From: Amblyomma americanum
Lineage: Eukaryota > Arthropoda > Arachnida > Ixodida > Ixodidae
Direction: 5' to 3'
Assembly: GCF_052857255.1 (NCBI RefSeq)
Contig: NW_027526484.1
Span: forward strand, 2,515,501 to 2,579,500
DNA length: 64,000 bases
A model generated the notes under the pieces. The model saw only the letters and a list, made by a program, of their open reading frames with translations, ran no database searches and was not told the DNA's origin. Shown piece by piece: positions 35,546 to 47,783 of the stretch; within the stretch, counting starts at the first letter, position 1, and every line of letters starts with the position of its first letter. The translations under genes were made by a program, and so were the position numbers.

Positions 35546-35864
35546 AGGGAAAAAAATTCCAGCAAATTCCCACCACACTATTCAGCCAAGAAAGGCTGTA
35601 TCACTGGAAATTGATTTTGATGTCGTCGAACAAGAACAAAGCTTCTTCCCAGGCCAAGTAGTATGATAGGATTTTTGTTTTTATTTTGTTTTGTTCTACG
35701 ATTATCTGCGTCTGAAATGAACGAGGTAGAATGGTGAATGTTTTTCATACATATGTTGGTTGGTCACTAATTTACGTCTGTGTTCATTTTCACTCACGTT
35801 TTCTCCCTACATTTGGTTGTGTTTAGTATGGGAGAACGCACTTTGCTTTGTTATTTACTTGCAG

Positions 35865-37339
35865 GTGATGGTGCCTCTGATGAGAGAAGCATGCTGCTCA
35901 ACATGATAGCAGAAATGGGGGATCCCCGGTCGCTCACTCCCTTGCCTCCATCGCCTCCACATGGTGGAGAGGAAAGCAAGGTTGACCAATTTGAGGTCAC
36001 CTTGCCAGAGCTGCCCTCCAAATCCCCATGGCTGGCCTGGTCACCGCTGTCAGTGGCCTCTCCATCAGAGCCAGAGACCTCTCCACCAGAGCCAGTGCCG
36101 GAGTCTACTCCTCCTCCAGAATCATCCCAACCCACACGACTGTTGGAGGCTTGTGTGCAGGTATCTCGGGAGGAGCAGCTGGAGCCTGCTACTCTGGAGG
36201 AACCTGTGGTGCCTTTGGCTTCCTTCGAACTGCCACAGGATGCAGCTGAGGGGCAGGAGCATGGCAAAGAGCAAACGGCATTTGCACCCATCTCTATACC
36301 AGAGCCAGGGCTAGTGCTGGAAGTGACTTCAGAACCACCCCAACCCATGCGACTGTCAGAGGCTCACATGCAGGAATCTCTGGATGAGCAGCAGGATTTT
36401 GAAATGAGAGATGTTAAAGAACTTGTGGCACTTTCAGTTTCTTCCAAACTGCCACACGAAACTGCAGGGATGCTGGAGCCCGTCAACGACACAATGGCGC
36501 TTGCATCTGTCTCTGCACCAGACCTAAGGCCTGTGCCAGAGCTGACTCCTACTTCAGAACCACCCCAACCCACACAGCCGTCGTGGGATAGTGTGCAGGA
36601 ATATCTGGAGGAGCAGCTGGAGCCTTTTACTTCCTCCAAACGGGAGCAGCAGAATCTTGCAATGGAAGCTGCGAGAGAACTGATGGTGACTTCAGGATCC
36701 TTTGAGCTGCCCCAGGAAACAGCAATGCAGCTGGAGCATGCTGAAGAGGCAATGGCGCCTGTATCTATATCTGCACTGAAGCCAGGCCTATTGCCGGAGG
36801 TGTCACCTCTTTCAGAAGCATCTGAACCCAGACATGTATTGGTAGCAAGCACGCAGGCATCTCTGTCAGAAGAGCTGAAGTCTGCTGCTGTCTCCAAGAT
36901 GGAGTTGCAGCCCCTGTAATGGAAGCTGTGGAGGAACTTACGATGACTTCAGCTTCCTCCAAACTACCACAGGATATTGCAGGGATGTTGGAGCACGTTG
37001 CAGAACCGAGGGCGCTTGGGGCTATCTCTTTGCAGGAGACAGGACTGGACGTGCTTGTTCGGTCAGAACCACCACAGACAGCTTGGCCACCAGACCTTTT
37101 TATGCTAAGTCAGGTGGCAGAATCTGCCGCTCGCTGTGAACTGAAGCAGGAAAATCTTGGTCAGGAGGCGCCAGTGACGGCTCTGCCAGCTTCCCCCGAG
37201 CTTGCTCCGGCCCCTGTGCTTGAGTCCGTGGCACTTGCAGCTTCATCTGAGCCAGTGCAGCCAACCACAACGGCGCTGCTGCCTCAACTGGCCGAGTCTG
37301 GCCTGTCACCCCATCCAGAGGCTGCATTTGAATCAGAGC
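35865..37339 (+). pseudogene. Exon X4, older copy with one-base deletion
   Basis: Acceptor (ending 35864) and donor (gtaagt at 37340) match the other X exons, but the exon is 1,475 nt. One G is lost near 36910 (ttgcagccc against ttgcaggccc), which brings a TAA at 36917-36919; the original frame reopens from 36919 only in another register. Substitutions against X1 are scattered along the exon and many change the protein (for example GPSQP to ESSQP), so this copy separated earlier. It keeps the five-repeat structure. Inclusion in a transcript would truncate the protein. Confidence 0.8.
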
Positions 37340-38755
37340 GTAAGTATTTCTGATTTCTTGTGCAGGTTGCAGAACCATGCGTACGTTGTGAATGACCTGA
37401 TGCATGGCTTCACTTTGCAGCTTGTACTCTAAAATTTGGGTGAGAACACTGGATGGCAGGGACACAGTGCAGGCTTTCAATGTGTGTTGGAACAATATGG
37501 CTGCATTATATCAAGCTGTCAAAGGATTGTTATGATGCCATCACAAGTAACTAGGTGACAGCATGGACTTTTATTCATGGGCAGTAACTGCGAAGCATCG
37601 CAATCTGAGGCTTGTTGCTTGGGTGAAGGTGATATGTTTCGTAATTGGGCTAAACGGCAGTAACAGCCTGCTGCCATCATGATTAAGAAATAATTTGATT
37701 TGGTCTCTTTTTAATTTGTGTGTGTGCGTGTGCATGCGTGTGTGTGTGTGTGTGTGAGAGAGAGGATGAATTTGAGAATGCATCCGAGTGCAGCATAATG
37801 TAATCTTAAAAAGTTCAGAGCATAATTAATGCCCCATTTTCAGTGTCTAGTGCAGTCCACCAGTGTCACACCACTAATGTTCATATCACTGCAGTACTAC
37901 GTAAAGAAGCCACTGCTTTGCTTGAGGTTGGACGTGATTTACAAAAAATTGCAAATTGGAAGGTTTTACTTCCTGAAGCCCATGATGTGCATCGTAGCGG
38001 AAGGCTCCAAAGTAACTGAAACCACTATCGCACAGCACATGGGCGCCTTTTGTGTTTTGCCTCCATCGAAACGCGGCCGCCGTTCCTGATACTAAGCCCA
38101 GATCCTTCAGCTCAGTATCCAAGTGCCCTAACCACTGAGCCACCACGGCAGATGGACGCTTTGTAGTCACTTCGAAAGACTGTATTTGCAGATAACCTCC
38201 ATGTTGACTTCCAGCTTGGTCAGTTCCACCATGGTCCCCACTTTGTTGCAGTCACTGGCTTATGCTTAAGGATTCTCTTGCAGTTATTTTCTTTTGCAGC
38301 AATATCTGTGTTTGGGAGGTTAAGTGGCTTTTAGACGCAACAATGTTAGTGCTTCAGAATGGCTATCTTCATACTGATCTGTGAGAATACAGCTAAGTTG
38401 GCTAAGGAACATGTACTTTCTGCAGTCATATGATCCATGCCTGTGTGCCTAGGATTTGTCGCTACATTCTTGCTGGAAAAAAGTCACTGGTGTGCCTGAG
38501 GTCTATACTATTTGCTAGCCCAGACTCGGTGGTCTCCTCAGGAGACAATATTGTTTGCGGGCGACCTCCACATTGACCTTCGCCTTTGCCGTTTCCACCA
38601 TGATCCCCACTCTGTTGATTGTCATCACCAGCTTAGCTTAGGGGCTTTTTTGATGCTGACAGAGAAAGTTGCCTGGCAAAAGAATCCAGGTATTGTCTGC
38701 TGCTTCATGTTTTCTTTGCAAAACAGTTTACTAACAGTTATGCCCACATCTAGCT
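37340..38755. other. Unit tail, microsatellite and unassigned sequence
   Basis: The first 370 bp continue the intron that follows exon X in the units. A GT microsatellite with short interruptions follows at about 37714-37757. Apart from the minus-strand SINE at 37988-38157, nothing recognisable lies between there and block D copy 2. Confidence 0.6.
37988..38157 (-). mobile_element. Ruka-like SINE with tRNA-like head
   Basis: On the minus strand a tRNA-like head contains an A-box-like tggctcagtgg, followed by the SINE body with words such as catgtgctgtgcgat. The head is better preserved than in the copy at 868-1071, but the B box is degraded. The 3' part of the body is truncated or diverged. 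Confidence 0.75.
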
Positions 38756-39622
38756 GAATCATAAAATATAAGCATCTGTGGACTGTGCATAAGCCTGGAA
38801 AGGTGCAGTGGCAGCTGTAGGGTCTAGAGCATGGGCATAATTCTCCAGTTCTTTGACACTGCCCATATTGTGGATTCGTATTGTCTCTACTTGAATTGCA
38901 ACAACTGCCTGCTGCAAAAGTTGGCTGCGCCTGTCAGTGTCTGTTTGAACTGTGGTCTTGCTGCTGTGGTCTGCTTCTGTGTTAGAACCTCAGCCATTCA
39001 CACACTGCTGGCGCAAGAGCAACTTCAAAGTATCCAGGCTTTTTGATCTCCAGAGTGAAATCGGGGTGTAATGGTCATTTCCCTTTTAACTCTAGTTATT
39101 TTTCTCTTTAAGAAAAGGTGGCTATGGAAAAGCCTACCCATGGAGGGCCAGACTCCTCGAAGCAGGCATTAAAAATCAGCTGGAAAGTACCCTTCATGAA
39201 GAGGAAGGATTCGTGATAAAAATTCAGATTTCATGCTCGTACTGTTCCACTCAATTGAACGCCACGTAGTAGTAGTGCACAGGTCTGCAAGTAGTTTTAT
39301 GTTGTGTCGCAATATACATTGTTTTCTGTCCTGAGCATATGCAGTTATTACGTGCAAATTTTCAACCATGTTCAAACCTTTATTCTTTGTGGACTCATGC
39401 TTACTCAACCACTGCCACTCAAGAATTATTCTGTTTGACGTAAGTGGCAGTGCAGATGAGAAGGGAAAATTGGAGGGGAAACTTAAGCTCCACCTGAAGA
39501 GTTTAACGTGATAGCGTTAATGGTTTAGTGCCACCATATATGTGGAATTGATCATTGTCGACCATAAGGGCTCCTCCTACCGCTCCTTGCCCTGCAATGG
39601 CAGGTGCTGCCAGCAGTGGGGC

Positions 39623-39826
39623 GTGTGAGACCCAGGTTGATCTTCTGGCCGTGGCAGTCACATTTCAGTGAAGATGAAATGCTGGAGGCCCCGTGTGCTG
39701 TGCGATGTCAATGCACGTGAAAGGACCCCATGTGGTGTAAATTACCAGAGTCCTCCACTGCGGCATCACTCATAGCCTGAGTCGCTTTGGGATGTTAAAC
39801 CCCATCAAACGAAATCAAATTTAAAT
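39623..39826 (+). mobile_element. Ruka-like SINE, copy within block D2
   Basis: Duplicate of the SINE at 868-1071, differing at a few positions (for example gagtcgctttggg against gagttgctctggg). Confidence 0.7.
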
Positions 39827-41493
39827 TCCACCTGTCATGGTGGGCAGTTTGCTCACAATCCGGCAGACAGGTTTTGATGACATCACAAAAGCCATGTGAC
39901 CGAGGTGCCCCACCTGCCTCCTAGGTTGCTTCTCTGGGGATTTTTCGTGTATTTTTCGCTCACGGATAATGACGCCAATGCCGATGACGATGCCAGCTTT
40001 TCTGCATGTGTGTCCTGTGCCTCACCACGACCAGGCTTTTGCATTTTCAGATCAGAGGTAGGATGTCACAGAGCATGAGGTGCGCATGAGGCGAGAATTG
40101 TTCAGTAAGAAGTCTCCTTTTAGGACCAGCAGAGTGTCAATTTTTTCCGCAGTTATTTATTGCCTTTAAACAGTATAACGTTACGCTAAGCACAGACAAT
40201 TTTTTTTTATCCTGCTTGTCAAGAGGTTTTTCTCTTTTGCCGGGGTAGGACAGGAACATACTTCAGCTAAGAGTAGTGTTCTTGGAAAGTGTGAGCCATT
40301 AGCACAGACAGTGTAAACAAAACTGGAGGTGAATGCAGGGTGTCTCTCTTTTTTTTTGGATATAGCGAATAGGCGAAGCAAAGTCAGTGTTAATTATGAA
40401 AATGCCTCATTTCTTGGCCACTTCTATCTCTCAATGGTGAAATCTTTTACAGGATAGGTTTGCAAGTAGTATTGATTTGTTAATTGTCCTTCTAGCTTCT
40501 CTATGGTTTTTTGTGTACTTGCACCACTGACTGATTTGTTCCTCTGTGTGTGCATGTGCATTTGGAAATCGGTAGGGAGATATTTCTGCCGGCAGTGCTG
40601 CTGGCGGCATTCAAGGTGTGGGTGGGTAGCTTCACCTTGCATCACTGAGGAACGTATGAGGCAAGGTGTCTGCAGGCTGCTTCTGTAGCTTATACCTAAC
40701 CTCTTACCTAAGAGTGGAGAGGCCATTTGATTGAGTGCGTTTTTAGAAAAGAAATTGCTGTCGATCTGCTCCTGCTGGGTCCGTCTGCGGCGAAATGCAT
40801 TTAAAGACTGCCAACCAACGTGACACTCATCGATGCACTTGATACTTTGGTTGGTTTCAGTGTCAGAATCGTCGCCATTGCACTTATGCATTGTCCAGGT
40901 GAAACAGTTAACAAGCTCACAAGTAAAGCGTGGTGCTAAAGCCTGCAAATGAAGGGGAAATGTTGAAGAATGCTATGCCTTTGCCAAATTTGTTTTTACC
41001 TCCTTTTCTTGAGCTAACCCTTACCTAGTTTTCTCCGCCACCGCTACCTTTTGCCATTGGAGGAAATGAAATAGGATAGCTGCACCTCAATGGGGGCGTG
41101 AAATTGCAAGAAAAAAAGGAAGTCTCTGCTCAATACATGGAGCCTGATATGGAGTTGGACCCTCTTTGTCTCGTGCTCATGTTTACCAGCATGTATAATT
41201 AGCCCATCAATGTCATCCAAATATCCGTAGTAGTTTGCAAATTGCGTTATTAGTTAGTGATTGATTAAATTTAACTTTGCAGAGATATCAGTTGTGTCTT
41301 CCTAGGTGTATGCTTTCCATTCTTTATGAGGGCGCGTTTGAAGTGGGGCACTCTTTGAATACTTTTTGTTTGAAACCTTGGGGAGGAGCTATTGAATGCC
41401 TATTTGCAAAAAAAAAGTCAATTTAAGGTTTTCTGCTCTCGGTGGGGATTTTGGAAATAACCCAGGTGACACATTTCCTGTTCCTGATTGCAG

Positions 41494-41975
41494 CGCACCC
41501 AGCAGCAGCTGCGTCACCAGCCGAGCAGCGCGACCTTGGAGCCGAGCTCCCTGTGGTTTGCCCCATGACAGTGCGGACTTCCGCGGCTGCAACGTTGACG
41601 GCCTCCGGCACAGGGCAGCTGCGAGAGGGGACACAGCCAGCTGAGGCAGCGCACTTACCTAGCAGGGCAAGGCCATCAAGGGAGGAGAGTTCGTCGGAGG
41701 AGGCGGAGCAAAGTGCCACAACTGGACAAGAGTGCCCACTGCAGCCACAGCAAATGGGGTCGGTGCTGGCGGCACTGATGGCAATAGTAGAAAAATTGGG
41801 GCAGATTTCGGACAACATGCAGCTGTTTAGAAACGAGCTCGGGCTGTGGTTTAGGCCAGACTTGCATCACCCTACGGAGCTGAGGGACAGGAGATGTGCC
41901 TCATGTGGCCAGGAGCAGTCATCAGGAGTGGCACCACTTCTGGTCAGGGGGCAGGAAGTACCGGGCCAGGAACAG
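41494..41975 (+). CDS. Candidate internal exon Y, copy 2
   Basis: Same 482-nt exon as at 2698-3179, with acceptor ending 41493 and donor at 41976. It enters in phase 1 and leaves in phase 0. Upstream, exon X4 (and the open X1 and X3) end in phase 1; downstream, exon Z starts in phase 0. This copy therefore fits between them in frame, unlike copy 1. Features of the product: acidic low-complexity start, a predicted helix in the middle, no recognised domain. The coding call rests on the open frame, splice sites and phase fit only. Confidence 0.55.
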
Positions 41976-42171
41976 GTGGGTGAAGTCAGAAACACACCTT
42001 CGTCATTTGCGTTTTGACAGTTCATATTGAATCAAGTCAGGTTGCGATGAAGCTGGCCATTAGACTCCCATTGGCATGTACTTGCTGACTGTTGGCTGTC
42101 CATATTTGCTGCTGTATACTTGTTCTGCACTGTCGGTTTTTATTTTCTTTGGCTACAATTGATGTGTGTGG

Positions 42172-42809
42172 GCGGTTCACGGGAAGTTGCTGTTAGAAAA
42201 AAAATTAGTGAATTCACAATTCTGAAATCTTCAGGGAAAGTGTTTTTTTTTTCGTGCTGATTTCTGTGATGTCTTTTCATTTTGTGCAAAACAGGCACTT
42301 GAGCACTTACGTAATATTTTATGTAAGCTTTTCGCCGAGAGTTTTTAGGAATTTTTCAGCACAGAACTTGCTAAAAGACATGTCATTGGTTTACCGGAAT
42401 AAAATAAGGGTAAAATTACTTGCCGCCTATCATAGAAGTTGAGTTATATTGTTCTGAAGTTGCCACTTCATGGCTGGAAGAAAAATTTTTATTTGTTTTT
42501 GCAGTGGCGACTTCAAAATCGTGTAACCAGTTCTATGATAGATAGGACGATAATTTTACTTTTATTGCATTCTTCAATGTCAAGAGAAACCAATGGGATG
42601 CATTTTGGTAAGTTCCCTGCAGCAGAATTCCTTCAAAGCTCTCGGCAAAAAACTTACATAACGTATTACATAAGTGCACAACTACTTGCTCTACACAAAA
42701 TTAAATGACATATATTTGGAATAGGGAGGCTAAACCACATGTTCCCTGAAAGTTTCATAGTTGTGACTGAGGTATTAAAATTTTTTTTATGACCAGCTTC
42801 ACCCCTTAA
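42172..42809. repeat. Foldback element, copy 2
   Basis: Copy of the palindrome at 3375-4012 within block D2; the arms pair in the same way, with one or two homopolymer differences. Confidence 0.75.
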
Positions 42810-43003
42810 GGTGAGACGCGGGTCTTGAAATGATCAAAAAGTGCAAAAATTTCGATTTTGCAAAAATGGCATATTTGGGATCAATACACACTAAAGTTCC
42901 TGTCTAAAAAGCTTGAAGGTCTAAGTTCAAGATCCAACTACTAAGATATTGCTACGCTACTAACTACTCTAGTGGTGCCATACAGCGGCTAAACTGCATT
43001 TCC

Positions 43004-43155
43004 TGGCAGTTGGCAAGCCTTGAGCCATCTCGGGGCTAGATGCTTCGTCTTCTTCATCTCTCATGCTGCCTGCTGCCTTGCGCGTTCCAACGTCTTGCGC
43101 GTCTAATTAAAGCAAGTAAACCAGCCCTGCTTACGCCAACCGTTTCTCAGTGACA
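43004..43155 (+). repeat. 5' LTR or LTR remnant
   Basis: The stretch starts tggcagttggc at the insertion junction and ends ctcagtgaca, giving TG...CA borders over 152 bp, and is followed by tggtggaggtgctgggt, a likely primer-binding site. It may be complete or 5'-truncated; no second LTR is present to compare. Confidence 0.55.
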
Positions 43156-43184
43156 TATTTGGTGGAGGTGCTGGGTGATGGCCC

Positions 43185-44543
43185 ATGTACGCTGACCTCG
43201 AGGACACCTTTGACGTCAGCTCTCAACGCGTGGCTACAACACCAGTCCACAAGGCGAGCCGCAGCCTGCGAGGCCTACAACCCGAGTTCGGCCAACTGAA
43301 AGCGCCGGTAAGGGCCATGACATCCACCGTGGCTAGCCAGACAAGTCAGCACTCCGGGATTGCCCCGCCATTTGTCCTTCATGCACCTCGATCGCCGCCA
43401 CCGTTCCACGAGGACAGGTTCGAGGACGTCGAAGACTGGTTGGCCAGCTTTGACCGAGTGGCGGGTTTCAATGAGTGGGACGGCGAGCGCAAGCTGCGCA
43501 ACGTCTACTTTGCGCTGCAGGACTCGGCCAAAACCTGGTTTGAGAACCACAAAGCTTCCTTTACCACCTGGGAGGCTTTTCGTTGAGAGCTGCTAGCGAC
43601 ATTTACCAGCAGCGAAAGAAAAGAGAAAGCTAAAATCGCCCGGCGCTCGAGATCACAGCAGCCGAATGAGGGCGTCGCGATGTTCATCGAGGACATGACC
43701 CGGCTGTTCAATCGGGCCGACCCTGCTATGCCCGAAGCCCAGAAGGTACGCCACTTAATGCGTGGCGTAAAAGAGCAGCTGTTTGCCGGACTGGTCCGTG
43801 ACCCGCCACGAACAGTGTCCGACTTCACCAAGGAGGCAATGAGTATCGAACGCTCTTTACAGGAACGGGGCGCCCACTACGGACGACAGGCTACTGTAGC
43901 AGCCGCTTCTCAGTCCCAGTACACGCCTACGTCGCTGCCCGCCGAGGACCTTTGGGAGCTTGTAAGAAGCCTGGTGCATGAGGAACTGGCGAAACTTCGC
44001 TTTGAAGCTCCACAGGTCAGCGTCGCTGCCGTTACGGATGTGGTCCGCGAAGAAATCCAACGAGTTGTGCAGCCACCCCCCGCTCCACACCCGGTGCTCT
44101 CCGTTATGACGTACAGCGAGGCGCTACGAAGTCCTGGGCCAGCAATGCGAGCCTTTTCCCCCATCGCTCCTGTGGAATACCTGCAGGAGCCAATCGCAAC
44201 AGCACCCTCCGTGCCGCAGGAGTTTAGGCCCCCCATGAACAAAGCGCACGTTTGGCGTACGCCAAACAATCGGCCACTCTGTTACCACTGCGGAGAGCCT
44301 GGCCACATCCTCCGCCACTGCCCCTACCACAGGATGGGTTTAAGGGGGTTTCCACCTGACGCACCTCGACCACGCTACGGTGAAAGACCACGGGATATCG
44401 AACAGTACCTGGATGAAAACATGCAATCTTCGACCTCGCAGCGACGCCAGTCCCGATCGCCATCCCCAAGACGGTTCTCTTCGCCCGGCCGCCCGTCATC
44501 CTCTGGCCAGTTCAGAGGTACGTCCCCACGTCGGGAAAACTGA
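43185..44543 (+). pseudogene. gag, with one in-frame TGA
   Basis: A gag frame starts at ATG 43185. A TGA at 43584-43586 interrupts it (after the residues TTWEAFR), and the same frame then stays open to 44543, so a single nonsense change is enough to explain the break. The capsid-like region lies on both sides of the stop. A CCHC zinc knuckle (C-x2-C-x4-H-x4-C, around YHCGEPGHILRHC) lies near 44280-44330, followed by a basic, Ser/Pro/Arg-rich tail. Pol continues in the -1 frame. Confidence 0.85.
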
Positions 44544-47500
44544 AGACGGCGTCCTCCGGGGGTAGGGCTGCCTCTACTGGACCAAGTCAAGAGCCTCCAC
44601 TCGATGATTCGCCGCGACGCTCCGACCGACGACGACCTGAGCCGACGACCTCGACGACGTGCTGCGACCGACTGGCCTCCCCCGAAATTCCGGTATCCGC
44701 CGACAACCATGACGTTACCACACTCGTGGATACCGGCGCCGATTTTTCGGTAATGAGCAGACGGTTAGCCACGGTCTTGAGGTAGGTTCTGACCCCTTGG
44801 TCTGGGCCGCAGATCCGGACAGCTGGTGGCCACATGGTAACTCCGATCGGTGTCTGCACTTGCGAATCCAGATCCGCGGTGTTACTTTCCCTGGCTGCTT
44901 TGCTGTGTTACCCGAGTGCTCCAAAGACCTCATACTCGGTTTGGATTTCCTTCAAGAGTACGGTGCCGTTATCAACCTCCTGGAGCTAATCGTGTCGTTT
45001 TCCACCCAAGGTCCTGTCGACGACGATACCGAGCCACGCAGGGCTAAGTTATGCGTCTGTGACGACCACGTTTTGATCCCATCAAGATCCAGCATGTTTG
45101 TTACTGTAGAGTGCGATAACAGCACCAAAATTCGTGGCATTGCTGAAACCACCATGTCGCTGCTCCTTGGTCGGCAAGTCTGTGTTGCTCGAGGAATTGT
45201 TGAACTGGACAAGGGCCGAACCGAACTCTTGGTGACCAATTTTGGTTGTGAACCTCAGTGTTTGCCTGGCAGAACAGCTATTGCGTATTTCGAGGAACTC
45301 AGCGAATTTGTGGGACAGCACGCTTTGTCCGGAGCCCCGGCATCAGTGGAGGAACCGACCACTCCCATAAACACTGATGTGAACCCAAACCTCCCAACTA
45401 ACCAGAAACGCTGCTTGGAAAGCGTTATCCAGTCTTTCTGCGACTGCTTTGCCTCGACATTCAAGGTTAGGCAGACACCGCTCACAAAGCACCGAATTAT
45501 AGTTGACGCCAACCAACGGCCGTTATGTCAGCTGCCCTACCGCATCTCTTCGAAGGAGCGCGATGTCATTCGCCGCCAAGTTCAAGAAATGCTCAAGGAC
45601 AACGTGATACAGCCGTCGACGAGCCCGTGGGCATCGCCTGTTGTTGTAGTGGCAAAGAAAGATGGAACCCTACGGTTCTGCGTTGATTACAGACGTTTAA
45701 ACAAAGTCACTAAAAAGGATGTTTATCCTCTCCCACGTATTGATGACTCCCTGGACCGGCTGCGCCACGCCAAGTACTTCTCATCACTAGATTTACAAAG
45801 CGGCTATTGGCAAATCGAGGTGGACGAACGCGACCGGGAAAAGACCGCCTTTATTACACCGGACGGTCTGAACGAATTCCGGGTGCTCCCTTTCGGCCTG
45901 TGCTCGGCTCCTGCAACCTTCCAGAGGATGATGGACACCGTTCTTGCCGATCTCAAATGGCAGTCCTGTCTCGTGTACTTGGATGACGTTGTCATCTTTT
46001 CTGACACATTCGAAGAGCACCTGAGACGCCTGCGCGCTGTGTTCGAAGCAATTCGGTCGGCCGGTCTTTCCCTGAAGCCCGAAAAGTGTCACTTCGCTTT
46101 CGAAGAGTTGAAGTTTCTGGGCCACATCGTGAGCGCTAAAGGGGTTAGCCCAGACCCCAATAAGACTGCTGCCGAGGCTGCTTTTCCTGTGCCCACCGAT
46201 AAGCGCAGTGTGCGCCGCTTTCTGGGTCTCTGCGCCTATTATCGACGTTTTGTGCAGAACTTCTCTCAGATCGCTGAGCCCCTCACGCAACTCACGAAAG
46301 ATTCCGAACCATTCTTCTGGGACCTGGAGCAACAGCAAGCTTTTGAAGACCTCCGCACTCGTCTCCAAAGTACGCCCACCCTTGGACACTTCGACAAGTC
46401 AGCCGACACTGAAATACACACAGACGCCAGCAACATCGGCCTCGGTGCGGTCCTTGTGCAGAGGCAGGATGGTCTCGAACGCGTAATCGCATACGCGAGC
46501 CGCACATTGTCACGATCTGAGGCAAACTATTCCACCACCGAAAAAGAATGCCTGGCCATTGTGTGGGCAGTAACAAAATTTCGCCCGTACCTATACGGCC
46601 GCCCTGTCAGGATCGTCAGCGACCACCACTCGCTGTGTTGGCTGGCGAACCTCAAAGATTCCTCGGGACGGCTTGCACGCTGGAGCCTTCGACTTCAGAA
46701 ATTCGATGTCACCATCGTCTATAAGTTTGGTAGGAAGCACAGTGATGCCGACTGTTTGTCTCGTGCTCCTATCGAGAACAACCGAGCTGACCCCGACGAC
46801 GATTCTGTTTTTCTTGGTGCTATCTCCACGTCCATCCTCATTCAACGCCAAAGAGACGACAGCAAACTACGGCCCCTCATTGAGTATCTAGAAGGAAGCG
46901 CTCAGTCTCCCCCGCGAATCTTTTCGCGCGGGCTGTTGCCGTTCTGTTTATGTGACGGCGTCCTGTATAAGAAAAACTACAGTCCAACAGAAGCTGTCTA
47001 TCTATTCGTTGTGCCTACGGCCCTTCGCGACGAAGTCCTGCAGGCGAGCCATGATGACCCATCTTCTGGTCACCTGGGTTTTTGTCGAACTTTGGCACAA
47101 ATACGGCAAAAATACTACTGGCCAAGGGTTGCTGCAGTTGTGAAACGTTACGTAAGAACTTGCCGCGAGTGCCAGCGTCGCAAGACGCCGCCGACTAAGC
47201 CAGCCGGCCTACTCCAGCATTTTGATCCGCCTCAGGTTCCCTTCCACCAAGTTGGCATGGACATACTCGGCCCATTTCCGGAGTCCTCACTGGGCAACCG
47301 CTACATTGTGGTTGCCACCGACTACCTCAGCCGATACTGTGAGGCTAAAGCTCTTCCCCGTGGTACTGCTGACGAAATTGCGAACTTTTTCATTCAAAAC
47401 ATTGTGCTTCGTCATGGTGCACCCACCATTGTTTTAACTGACAGGGGAACAGCGTTCACCTCGGCCCTTACGCAGGAGGTTATGCGCCTAAGCGGCACCA

Positions 47501-47601
47501 GTCACCGCAAAACAACCGCTTACCACCCCCAAACGAACGGCCTCACCGAACGGCTCAACAAGACGACCGCCGACATCTTCAGCTTGTGCCTGCTGTTATA
47601 A
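44544..47601 (+). pseudogene. pol: protease, RT, RNase H, partial integrase
   Basis: The protease motif LVDTGADFS lies near 44730 in the -1 frame relative to gag. A TAG at 44783-44785 and a frame change at about 44855-44865 separate it from the long pol frame. That frame continues open to 47601: reverse transcriptase with YLDD near 45977, RNase H (TDAS near 46420, DHHS near 46620) and integrase with its zinc region and the first two catalytic Asp, plus the Glu in NGLTERLNKT near 47540. It then runs into foreign sequence and stops, so the end of integrase and everything after it are missing. Three lesions and a 3' truncation make it inactive. Confidence 0.9.
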
Positions 47602-47783
47602 CGGGACACTGAGTATAATGCCGTTAAAAGTTTGTTTATGGAAAATATTCACTTAATGGTTCCTCTTTTTGGCTTTGTTCTCTTTTGTTTGTCAGCCAAA
47701 AACGCAGTTATTGGTGAGCAGATTGGGTTTGAAAATGGAATTCCTTTTTTTACCATTTTATTTGGACTTGCGCCGTCAAGAGT

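Larger units (their letters stand above)
38756..43003. repeat. Segmental duplication block D, copy 2
   Basis: Direct copy of 1-4204 with about 0.3% substitutions and a 42-bp extra piece near 40091-40132. Homology stops exactly at the Gypsy LTR beginning at 43004. It contains a SINE fragment (39623-39826), exon Y2 and the foldback element. Confidence 0.93.
43004..47601 (+). mobile_element. Truncated Ty3/Gypsy element
   Basis: The element keeps a short 5' LTR or LTR part, gag and pol, but stops inside integrase, just after the catalytic Glu region, with no 3' LTR. It is inserted in block D copy 2 and belongs to a different clade from the element at 25986: its pol has a canonical YLDD loop and its gag is read in a separate frame. 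It is related to the minus-strand element at 62655-64000 (closely similar integrase words such as KTTAYHPQ.NGLTERLNKT). It is non-functional because of several lesions. Confidence 0.92.

Noticed and set aside
44524..44543. A -1 ribosomal slippery site at the gag-pol overlap of the truncated Gypsy
   Set aside because: Pol is in the -1 frame, but the A/G run there is not in the codon register of a standard X XXY YYZ heptamer, so I do not claim a site.
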